Source: Lentisphaeraceae bacterium (GTDB lineage Bacteria; Verrucomicrobiota; Kiritimatiellia; RFP12; UBA1067). Taken from it: 54,529 bases of DNA. Position numbers and translations under genes: made by a program. Positions 1 to 6,657 of this stretch are shown here, in pieces. The stretch covers positions 1 to 54,529 of the forward strand of contig SFPL01000065.1 of NCBI GenBank assembly GCA_004551905.1, written 5' to 3'. The notes beneath the pieces were generated by a model. The model had not been told where the DNA came from. It ran no database searches and saw only the letters and a list, made by a program, of their open reading frames with translations. Each line of letters starts with the position of its first letter. The first letter of the stretch is position 1.

Positions 1-50
1 CCTGATGCCAAGGCATCCGTCGTGCGCCCGTATACGCTTAGCAAGAAACC
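1..50 (-). rRNA. 23S rRNA, 5' end only (cut by window edge)
   Basis: Read on the minus strand, bases 50 to 1 give GCTAAGCGTATACGGGCGC, then ACGACGGATGCCTTGGCAT. This matches the start of bacterial 23S rRNA, which typically reads AAGGGCGCACGGTGGATGCCTTGGCA. Only about 50 nt are present; the rest lies beyond the left edge. The 5' boundary is approximate. No 16S rRNA or tRNA lies upstream of it (higher coordinates); instead there is a promoter, a repeat and a divergently oriented heat-shock gene. A contig ending inside 23S is also what short-read assembly does at multi-copy rRNA. Confidence 0.75.
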
Positions 51-149
51 TTCTCGCTCAATCTCGTATATGAGTCGTAATTCTCTTTAATCTCCAACTC
101 CCGGTTGTCAAAGAACAACGCCCGCCCCTTTGGTGGCGAACGGATGCGT

Positions 150-179
150 AGTATATCATATTTTCCCCGAGGAGCGCAA
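150..179 (-). promoter_or_regulatory. Sigma70-type promoter facing 23S rRNA
   Basis: On the minus strand a -35 box TTGCGC (174-179) is separated by 18 nt from a -10 box TATACT (150-155). Transcription would begin near 143 and run through a leader of roughly 90 nt into the 23S start. The 11-mer TGATATACTAC around the -10 box is identical to that of the tig promoter near the right edge. Confidence 0.6.
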
Positions 180-184
180 GGGGG

Positions 185-264
185 TACGGCCGACGCGTCA
201 AAATTTCCTTCTCCCCGCTGACGCGGATGAGAACGAAATTTTGACGCGTCGGAAGTGTTTCAGC
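185..264 (-). repeat. Palindromic intergenic repeat, copy 1
   Basis: A perfect 18-bp inverted repeat (190-207 CCGACGCGTCAAAATTTC and its complement at 235-252) encloses a 27-nt loop that holds a small CCGC/GCGG hairpin. On the minus strand the palindrome is preceded by GCTGAAACACTTCC (251-264) and followed by GGCCGTA (185-191), then the 23S promoter. The same order of blocks recurs at 54296-54417 with different but still self-complementary arms. It could act as a terminator, or be a REP- or MITE-like element that carries or sits at promoters; the function is unknown. Confidence 0.7.
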
Positions 265-363
265 GTCCAGCGTCCAGTGCATCTCCTCGACTCCCCAGTG
301 CGCGCGTATCGCCTCGAGCGCGTGACCCGTGACATGATGGCGCGGAGGGAGACAGATTGTCAC
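265..363 (-). pseudogene. Remnant of an ISAs1-family transposase (C-terminal part)
   Basis: The minus-strand translation contains ALEAIRAHWGVEEMHWTLDA. This resembles the C-terminal signature of ISAs1/H-repeat transposases (AIRxHWxIENxLHWxLDV), with one residue missing between the two HW motifs. The preceding CLPPRH also fits the LP motif upstream of this region in the family. The catalytic core is absent, and similarity ends where the palindromic repeat begins, as if the repeat had inserted or recombined there. The homology rests on a short stretch and was recognised by eye. Confidence 0.5.
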
Positions 364-417
364 CGGGGTGGGGCGGGAAAGGACAGCAAGCGCATGACAG
401 CAAGGGGCAGGGAGGGG

Positions 418-435
418 TTGGCACGGGGTTTGCTA
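418..435 (+). promoter_or_regulatory. Sigma54 (RpoN) promoter for the Hsp20 pair
   Basis: TTGGCACG (418-425), four spacer bases, then TTGCTA (430-435) matches the sigma54 consensus TGGCACG-N4-TTGCA/T, with GG at -24 (420-421) and GC at -12 (432-433). Transcription should start near 445, leaving a leader of about 35 nt that includes the AAGAAAGGAG ribosome binding site of the first heat-shock gene. Sigma54 promoters need an AAA+ activator; no binding site for one was identified in the 50-150 bases upstream. Confidence 0.75.
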
Positions 436-479
436 CATTGCCGGTGAACGCTTTCAACACAAGAAAGGAGAAAACAGCA

Positions 480-875
480 ATGAGCACGATAATGAACATT
501 GACCCCTGGGGGTTTCTGGACGAGCTACTCGACACCTCCAACCGCACGTTCCGGGCGATGCGGGCGCGCGCCGCGGGCAGGTTCCCGCCGGTCAACGTCT
601 TCATCGACGACAACGCCGCGATCATCGAACTGGAGCTTCCCGGCAAGACGGCGAACGAAGTTTCGCTCGCGCTGGAGCCGCAGGCGATGACGGTGGCGGA
701 CAAGCCCGCCGCCGAGGAAGGCAAGGAGCTGCGGCAGCCGACATGGAGCCGCCGCCTCGACCTGCCCTTCCGGGTCAACGCGGACAAGGCCAACGCCAAG
801 TTCACCAACGGCATCCTACGCATCGAGCTGCCGAAGGAGGACGCGGCCGGCGTCAAGCACATCGCCATACAGTAA
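480..875 (+). CDS. Small heat-shock protein, Hsp20 family (copy A)
   Basis: The predicted protein is a 131-residue alpha-crystallin-type chaperone that would hold unfolding proteins in the cytoplasm for refolding by DnaK/ClpB. The alpha-crystallin domain runs from about residue 35 to the end: FPPVNVFIDDNAAIIELELPG at the start, then the late motif AKFTNGILRIELPK, a form of the conserved A-x-x-x-n-G-v-L signature. The N-terminal arm (MSTIMNIDPWGFLDELLDTS) has the W/F-rich character of IbpA-like proteins. The ATG at 480 is chosen because AAGAAAGGAG lies 6-9 nt upstream; an in-frame extension to 357 would run back through the sigma54 promoter. Copy B follows after 16 nt. Confidence 0.88.
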   Translation: MSTIMNIDPWGFLDELLDTSNRTFRAMRARAAGRFPPVNVFIDDNAAIIELELPGKTANEVSLALEPQAMTVADKPAAEEGKELRQPTWSRRLDLPFRVNADKANAKFTNGILRIELPKEDAAGVKHIAIQ

Positions 876-891
876 GAAAGGAGAAGAGAAA

Positions 892-1227
892 ATGAGCAAC
901 GAGAAGTTTACGGTTCCGTCCACGCAGTTCACGGAGAGGCCTGAGGCGTACGAGCTGAAGGTGTCGCTCCCCGGCATCGGCAAGGAGGACGCGGAGCTGC
1001 ACATCGAGGGGAGGACGCTGGTCCTGAAGGCGCACGCGCAGCACCAGAACCCGGCTGGGTTCAGGCAGGTAGTGGCGGAGTTCGAGCGCCAGGGATACGC
1101 GATGAGCGCGGAGCTCCCCGAGATGGCGGACCCTGCCTCGCTCAAGGCGAAGCTGGAGAACGGACTCATGACCGTGACGATCGGCAAGCGGCCCGAGACG
1201 CAGCCGCGCAAGATCGAGATCGGCTGA
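892..1227 (+). CDS. Small heat-shock protein, Hsp20 family (copy B)
   Basis: This 111-residue Hsp20 paralogue is translated from the ATG at 892 behind AGAAAGGAGAAG and is very probably co-transcribed with copy A. It is almost a bare alpha-crystallin domain: YELKVSLPGIGKEDAELHIEG opens it and LKAKLENGLMTVTIGK is the C-terminal signature. The N-terminal arm is short (about 18 residues), and the tail lacks an obvious I-x-I oligomerisation motif, although KIEIG may serve. Two diverged sHSPs in tandem often form mixed oligomers, as IbpA and IbpB do; that pairing is inferred here. Confidence 0.85.
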   Translation: MSNEKFTVPSTQFTERPEAYELKVSLPGIGKEDAELHIEGRTLVLKAHAQHQNPAGFRQVVAEFERQGYAMSAELPEMADPASLKAKLENGLMTVTIGKRPETQPRKIEIG

Positions 1228-1346
1228 TGGAGAGGGCGGCTCCGCCGCAGCGACTTTAGCGCTTTGCACTACGCGTACAGCATCGTAAGCGCATCGTCTC
1301 CAGTGGGAGTAGCCGTTTCCGTCGTGTCATCGCCATATATCGCGAA

Positions 1347-1895
1347 TTATACCAGTTTTTCGCCGCGTGTGTGGAATTCCCGGATGGTTTCTGCGAAGGC
1401 GCTGACGTCGGCGCGTAGGTCATCGACGGTGCCGTCGTTGCGGATGACGAAGTCAGCGCGTCTGGACTTCTCCTCCACCGGCAGCTGCGCGGCGACACGG
1501 GCGAGCGCCTCTTCGCGCGAATAGCCGCGGCGGGCGGTCATGCGCTCAAGCTGGGTCTCGCGCGCGGAGGCGACGCAGCCGACAAGGTCGAAGTTCCCTT
1601 CCCAGCCGGCCTCGTAGAGAAGCGGAACAACCGCGACGCGAGGAGGCGCGGAGGCGGCGCGGGGAGCATCGAGCCACGCAAAGAGACGAGCGCGCACCTG
1701 CGGGTGCAGCCTGCGCTCGAGCGTACGGCGCTTCGCTGGGTCGGCAAAAACCTCGGCGGCGATGCGGCGCCGCTCGGCGGGATCGGGCAGGAGCTCGTGG
1801 ACAATGTCGTCGGCGTCAAGCGTCTCGATGCCGAAGTCGTTGAGCATCTTTGCCGCGAGCGATTTGCCGCAGGCGATGCCGCCGGTTAGCGCGAT
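1347..1895 (-). CDS. coaE: Dephospho-CoA kinase without a canonical start codon
   Basis: CoaE phosphorylates dephospho-CoA at the 3'-hydroxyl, the last step of coenzyme A synthesis. Reading from 1895, the frame gives IALTGGIACGKS, the family P-loop, then DADDIVHELL (the DAD motif) and RRLHPQVRARL, and ends at TAA 1347-1349; about 182 residues, close to normal size. The first ATG in frame (1847) lies after the P-loop and cannot be the true start. From the stop of the upstream gene (1971) to the P-loop there is no ATG, GTG, TTG or CTG; the minus-strand spacer contains no TG dinucleotide. Initiation at ATC (1895) is assumed for the coordinates. Other options are readthrough from the upstream gene, which is in the same frame, or a sequence error in the tandem repeat just upstream. 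Confidence 0.8.
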   Translation of the reverse strand: MALTGGIACGKSLAAKMLNDFGIETLDADDIVHELLPDPAERRRIAAEVFADPAKRRTLERRLHPQVRARLFAWLDAPRAASAPPRVAVVPLLYEAGWEGNFDLVGCVASARETQLERMTARRGYSREEALARVAAQLPVEEKSRRADFVIRNDGTVDDLRADVSAFAETIREFHTRGEKLV

Positions 1896-1970
1896 TCTGG
1901 GTGGTTCGTGGTTCGTGGTTGTTGCTTTCGCTGCGGGGAGTTCTGGAGTTTGGGAGGCTGAGGGAGGGGG
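1896..1970 (-). repeat. Tandem-repeat spacer upstream of coaE
   Basis: The 75-nt spacer between the InlB-repeat gene and coaE contains three near-identical heptamers (AACCACG, AACCACG, AACCACC, about 1899-1920) preceded by a C/A-rich run with CCTCCC and CCCAAACTCC elements. No ribosome binding site or start codon is recognisable. Similar low-complexity spacers stand before kdsD and ackA. Confidence 0.65.
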
Positions 1971-4900
1971 TTAGAGCTTGAGGGGGATGGCGAGGGAGCA
2001 GCCGGGGAAGTCGACCGTGGCGGTAGCCTTGGGCGGAAAGTGGACAAAGACCTTGTATTCATCGCCGCCGAGCGGAACGAGCGTCGACGAGCAGGTGGCC
2101 GTGTAGGCGATGGTCGCCCCGGTTCTGGGATTGGTGGCGGTGGTAGCGAGCTTCGCGGACACCGCGCCGGTGGCGGTCAACTTGAGGGTGATGGTGCCGC
2201 CGGCGCCGTCGGGGATGGGGCCGAGCTGCTGTCTCGCGAACTGCTTCGCCATCGACTTCCAGGGTTCGTTCGCCCACGGGCTCTGCCTGGCGGTCCAGAG
2301 GGGATCGTCGCCGGAGACGAAGCCGTACTCCACGCCGTCGAGGACCTGCGCGCGGAGCTTGATGGTGTTAGTGGCGACGAGCTTGCCGTTCTTGCAGAGG
2401 ACGGACGCGGAGTAGGAAGACGCGGCGGGGTCGAATTCGTCGTAGGCTGGAGCGGAGAGGGTCCAGGTGGCGCCGTCGGCGTCGATGAACTTGCCGCTCA
2501 GCTTGCCGGCGGCGGAGACCGAGAGCGAGGGGAGGAGTCCGTTCGGGTCAACGTCGACGTGATTGGCGAAGGCGGCGCCAGCGAAGTTGCCGCGGGCCCA
2601 GACGTCGAGTCCCTCGACCGGAAGGGTGGAGTGCGCGACGTGCGTCACGGTTACGGTGCGGCCGGCGATGGTCTCCTTAACCGACTTTTTGAAGACGACG
2701 GTGTTGGTGCCGGCCTTAGTGGGGACGCCGTAGATCGTCCATGCGGGCAAGCTGCCGAAGACGGAGTCCTGGGTCGGCTTGGTCGCGAACTTGAGTCCGG
2801 CGGGGAGTCCCCGAGCGGAGCAGCCTTCGGCGGCGGGGAGGTGGAGCCGGAACTTGACGCCGACGCGCGCGGGGCCGTAGGGCTCTTCGGTCTGAACTGG
2901 GATTGCGTCGTCTCGGAAGTTGTCGACGGTGATCGTGAGCGTGCGCACGACCTTGATCTTGGAGTTGACGCCGCTTCTGGCAGTGACGACGACATGGTAG
3001 ACGCCGGGCTTGGTCGGGATGCCGGAGATCTCGCCCGAGGAGGCGTTGAGCTTGAGTCCGGCGGGGAGTCCCCGAGCGGAGAACTTGACGGGATAGGCGA
3101 GGTCGTTCACGGACACGAAGGCGCTGAAGACCTCGCCGGCGTGCGGCGGATCGTCCTCGGGATAGGCGATTACGCCAAGGTCCTCGGTAGTGCGGCCGCC
3201 GGCGGCGAGGGGGCCGAAGCCGGAGCAGATGACCTCGACTGCTCCCGGGAGCGTGAGCTTGGCGAGCAGGCTGGCGTTGAGCGAGAAGGCGCGCTGCTTG
3301 AGGACGGCGAGGTAGGGGACGTAGAGGCCGTCCTTGCCCATCACGGACTGGACGGTCGCGACAACCTTGTAGCCGCCGGGGACGGAGACGTCGGTGACGT
3401 TGCCGGAGATCTTGGTAGAGCCGCGGGCGCCGACGACGAGTTGGAGGCGCGTGGTGGCGGTCGCATTCGTCAGCGTCAGCGTCCAGCTGCCGCGGTAGGC
3501 TTCAAGCGCGTCGGCCATCTTGTCGCCCTTCACGCCCATGCCGGCTCGGGCGCCGAAGATCTCATAGCCGCCCCAGGAGCCGGCGAGGTTGTCCGCGCCC
3601 AGCGTCGCGCCGAAGGATGGGACGGGGACGTTCCTCGCGGTGCAGACGAGTCCGGAGACATCTCCGTCGGCGGTGCCAACGCCCTTGGAGTAGCGCCAGG
3701 ACTTAGCGGCCTCGTCCTTGACGGTGGCGGTGGCGGTAAAGGAGGCGACGCCTTTCCGCGTCCGCAGCTTGGCGGCCTTGAGCTGGATGACGGCGACGAG
3801 GTTGCTTTCGGGCGAGAGCGCCCAGCCGTCATAGACGCGGGCGGCGGAGCCGTCGTAGGGGCCGTCGTTTGGCCTGAGCGGGGGGATTGTCGGCGGGGGC
3901 GGCGGGGGGATTGTCGGCGGGGTCGGCGGCGAGATGTATTTCGCGACGGTGAAGGCGACGTTGGTGGAGAGTCCGGTCCAGTTCTCGGTCGCGGCGACGG
4001 CGAAGGTGGCGTAGTAGTCGCCGGGGGCGGTCGGCGGAGTTGCGCCGCCGGAGGAATAGGTCACTGCGAATTCGCCGAAGGCCGCCTTAGCGACGGGCGG
4101 GGACGGCGCCTCGCCCTCGTTCCAGCCGGCAATGGAGGGAGCGACGGTCCAGGTGTTTGCGGCTTGGGAGATCATAACCGAAGCGCAGCCGGTGGTGCTT
4201 GAGTAGCCGGCGAGCGAGGCGACGAACCAGACGGGCGCATTGGTCGCGTCGGTGTAGAGGGGATTGTCCGGCAGGAACGGCCCGGCGGCGGAGGTCGCAT
4301 AGCCGACAGCGGCGCCAGGCTCGGCCACGGTGACGCTGATGCCGTGCCCGTTGCCGTCGTAGGGACCGGACCAGTCCTTGGCGTCGACGGTGAGCGAGGG
4401 CGGGAGGCTCCAGACGGCGACGAGCGTATTGGTGCCGCAGCCGGGGGCGAGGTCGACGACGGTGGCGCCGTCCGGGTAGTCGCAGCCGTTGAGCGAATCG
4501 TGCCAGTGGTCGAAGGAGAGGTCGGCGCAGGTGAAGGAGTTGGACGGCAGCGTCGACGGGACGCCGCGCTGGCAGGTCTGATCCGCCATCGTGCCGGAGC
4601 CCTTGCCAGGGTCGAAGCGGACGGTGTAGACGAGATTGGGGTCGGCGTCAGGCAGCCAGGTGACGTTGCGAAGGAAGAGGCGGCTTTTCTCGGCCCATTC
4701 TGAATCCAACTGAGCATCCTTCAAAGAATACCAGCTGATGGACTGATCGTTGCCGACGGGGACGACGAAACTCTTCGCATACCAGAAGTTGGTTTCAATA
4801 TTCTTGGCGGCGGCGGCATCGCTGGCGACAGCACTTTTGCTTTCGCCGATGTTGACACCCTTGGTCGTGGCGGTCGGCGCGTATGTGGCGGGGGGCGGGC

Positions 4901-6623
4901 CGGAGACGCTCCACTCAAAAGTAAGAGTGCCAGGGCCATTGACCTTGGCGATTAGGTCGGAATTATCTGCTGCGGAGCCGCTCCTAAGGCAGACCTCGCC
5001 GACGTCGTTGGTGTAGACGGTCCAGCGGTTGTCGCCGGTGGAATTGAGCTTGAGGGTGTCGCAACCGATGGCGCGGCTCAGGTCGGTGAGTTCAGAATCC
5101 CAGATGGCGTAGAGCGGAACGACGGCACCGGCTGTGGTGGCGAGGTTTGTGACCACGGCTTTGTCGAGAAAGTCTGGTTTGGTGGCCTTGGGGTCGAGCG
5201 CCCAGCCGAGGAATGCGCCGAGCGGGTTGGTAATGGTGCAGGGCGGGAGGGTGGTCGGGGAGTCGTAGACGCACGGGAGTTCGTCCATCTCGCCCTTGGC
5301 GACGGCGGCGCCGCGCTTGAACGAGACGGTGTAGTCGACGGGCGCCCAGGTGGCGACGAGCTCGCCGGTCGTGCCGTCGGCGAAGAGGTTCCGCGCCGTC
5401 GCACCATCAAGGTGGTTGGTGTTGTTTGCATCGTCCCGCCAGGAGACGAAGGCGTAGCCGACGCGGTCGAAGGCATTGGAGGCAAGGGCGGTGTCGACGT
5501 CCCATTGGATGGTCTGGTCGTCCATTGATCCGTCGCCGCCGTTGGGCTCAAAGTGGACATGGTAGACTGCCGCGCTCCACTGGGCGTAGAGGATGACGAC
5601 GTCGTTTGGGGTGGTGGTGAGGTTGATGACTTCGGCGCAGTTGGTGTAGCTGCTGCCGGAGCCGTCGGCCTTCGTGTTCCAGCCGAGGAACTTGCTGCCG
5701 TAGCGCACGAAGCCGTTGGGGGAAAGAGTGAAAGCCTCGCCGTAGACGCGGTTGCCCTGCCGAGCCGTCGAGCCAGAGGTGGCGCCGTTGCCGTTGAAGG
5801 CAACAGCGTATATTATGGGCTCCCAATGGGCGTAGAGCGTGTGATTGGCCACGGCCATGACGGTATTGCTCTCGGTTCTCGGCTCGCCGCCGGACGCTGC
5901 GGAGAACCAACCTTCGAGCGAGTAGCCGGGATTGGAGACGTTCGGAAGCTTGCCGTAGGGACTGCCGTAGGTCACGGTGCGGGTCGCCTCGCTGGGATCG
6001 GCGAAGGCGCCACCCCTCGGGTCGAAGGTGAGAGTGGACTCAATGCCTGACCATTGGGCGTAGAGCGTGTGTTCGGTCGCTTTCGAGACAATGGTAGCCT
6101 CGGTCACCTTCTCGCCACCGGACGTTTCGGTGAACCAGCCGTCGAAGCCGTAGCCTTCGCGCATCGGACTATCGAGCTCGCCGTAGGGGTCGCCGTAGAC
6201 GACGCGGACCCGGCTGGTGGCATCCTCCTTCCAATTGCCGCCGCAGGGATTAAGGGCGACGTCGTAGGTCGGGGCGAAGCAGGGACGAAGCTGAAGCAGG
6301 GTTATCGAATCATTGTAGTAGAGCCTGACCGGATTGGCGTTGGTCTTGGCACCATAGACCTCCACCGAACTGATGAACTGCCAGTGGCGAAACACGTAGC
6401 CGTTGGCGGGGGTGGCGGTGAAATCGGCGTATTCGCCGGCGGCGGACAAGTCCGCTTGGATCGGAGAGCGGGAGCCGGGCGCAGACGAAAGGCCGGAGAG
6501 GTCAAAGGGATTGGCAATTATTATTCGCTCAGCCAGCGCCGCGGGGGCAGCGAGGAAAAGCGAGAGAAAGCCCAGCGCGGCGATCCGCGCGGGGCGCTTT
6601 AGCGTCTTGGTGGTGAAGTCCAT
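1971..6623 (-). CDS. Large secreted protein with InlB B-type and Ig-like repeats
   Basis: This 1,550-residue protein starts with a clear signal peptide (about 1-31, ending LAAPAALA). The N-terminal half carries a series of Listeria-Bacteroides (InlB B) repeats, recognised by recurring GYxFDGWFTxxxGG and HTLYAQW motifs, for example YGFDGWFTETSGG and YSLEGWFSAASGG. A proline-rich hinge (PPTPPTIPPPPPP) near residue 905 separates these from a C-terminal half with putative Ig folds of the He_PIG type (FSARGLPAGLKLNASSGEIS and a second GLPAGLKF copy). Such proteins are usually surface adhesins or matrix proteins; the ligand here is unknown. The ATG at 6623 is preceded by GGGAAGGAG. It follows the secretin by 34 nt and is likely co-transcribed with it, so it may be a client of that apparatus. 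Confidence 0.85.
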   Translation of the reverse strand: MDFTTKTLKRPARIAALGFLSLFLAAPAALAERIIIANPFDLSGLSSAPGSRSPIQADLSAAGEYADFTATPANGYVFRHWQFISSVEVYGAKTNANPVRLYYNDSITLLQLRPCFAPTYDVALNPCGGNWKEDATSRVRVVYGDPYGELDSPMREGYGFDGWFTETSGGEKVTEATIVSKATEHTLYAQWSGIESTLTFDPRGGAFADPSEATRTVTYGSPYGKLPNVSNPGYSLEGWFSAASGGEPRTESNTVMAVANHTLYAHWEPIIYAVAFNGNGATSGSTARQGNRVYGEAFTLSPNGFVRYGSKFLGWNTKADGSGSSYTNCAEVINLTTTPNDVVILYAQWSAAVYHVHFEPNGGDGSMDDQTIQWDVDTALASNAFDRVGYAFVSWRDDANNTNHLDGATARNLFADGTTGELVATWAPVDYTVSFKRGAAVAKGEMDELPCVYDSPTTLPPCTITNPLGAFLGWALDPKATKPDFLDKAVVTNLATTAGAVVPLYAIWDSELTDLSRAIGCDTLKLNSTGDNRWTVYTNDVGEVCLRSGSAADNSDLIAKVNGPGTLTFEWSVSGPPPATYAPTATTKGVNIGESKSAVASDAAAAKNIETNFWYAKSFVVPVGNDQSISWYSLKDAQLDSEWAEKSRLFLRNVTWLPDADPNLVYTVRFDPGKGSGTMADQTCQRGVPSTLPSNSFTCADLSFDHWHDSLNGCDYPDGATVVDLAPGCGTNTLVAVWSLPPSLTVDAKDWSGPYDGNGHGISVTVAEPGAAVGYATSAAGPFLPDNPLYTDATNAPVWFVASLAGYSSTTGCASVMISQAANTWTVAPSIAGWNEGEAPSPPVAKAAFGEFAVTYSSGGATPPTAPGDYYATFAVAATENWTGLSTNVAFTVAKYISPPTPPTIPPPPPPTIPPLRPNDGPYDGSAARVYDGWALSPESNLVAVIQLKAAKLRTRKGVASFTATATVKDEAAKSWRYSKGVGTADGDVSGLVCTARNVPVPSFGATLGADNLAGSWGGYEIFGARAGMGVKGDKMADALEAYRGSWTLTLTNATATTRLQLVVGARGSTKISGNVTDVSVPGGYKVVATVQSVMGKDGLYVPYLAVLKQRAFSLNASLLAKLTLPGAVEVICSGFGPLAAGGRTTEDLGVIAYPEDDPPHAGEVFSAFVSVNDLAYPVKFSARGLPAGLKLNASSGEISGIPTKPGVYHVVVTARSGVNSKIKVVRTLTITVDNFRDDAIPVQTEEPYGPARVGVKFRLHLPAAEGCSARGLPAGLKFATKPTQDSVFGSLPAWTIYGVPTKAGTNTVVFKKSVKETIAGRTVTVTHVAHSTLPVEGLDVWARGNFAGAAFANHVDVDPNGLLPSLSVSAAGKLSGKFIDADGATWTLSAPAYDEFDPAASSYSASVLCKNGKLVATNTIKLRAQVLDGVEYGFVSGDDPLWTARQSPWANEPWKSMAKQFARQQLGPIPDGAGGTITLKLTATGAVSAKLATTATNPRTGATIAYTATCSSTLVPLGGDEYKVFVHFPPKATATVDFPGCSLAIPLKL

Positions 6624-6657
6624 AGCCGTCTCCTTCCCGACGGCCCTGGGGGCGGGA

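Noticed and set aside
1345..1350. TATAAT on the minus strand at the end of coaE as a promoter
   Set aside because: It overlaps the coaE stop, has no -35 partner at 16-18 nt, and no minus-strand gene follows it.
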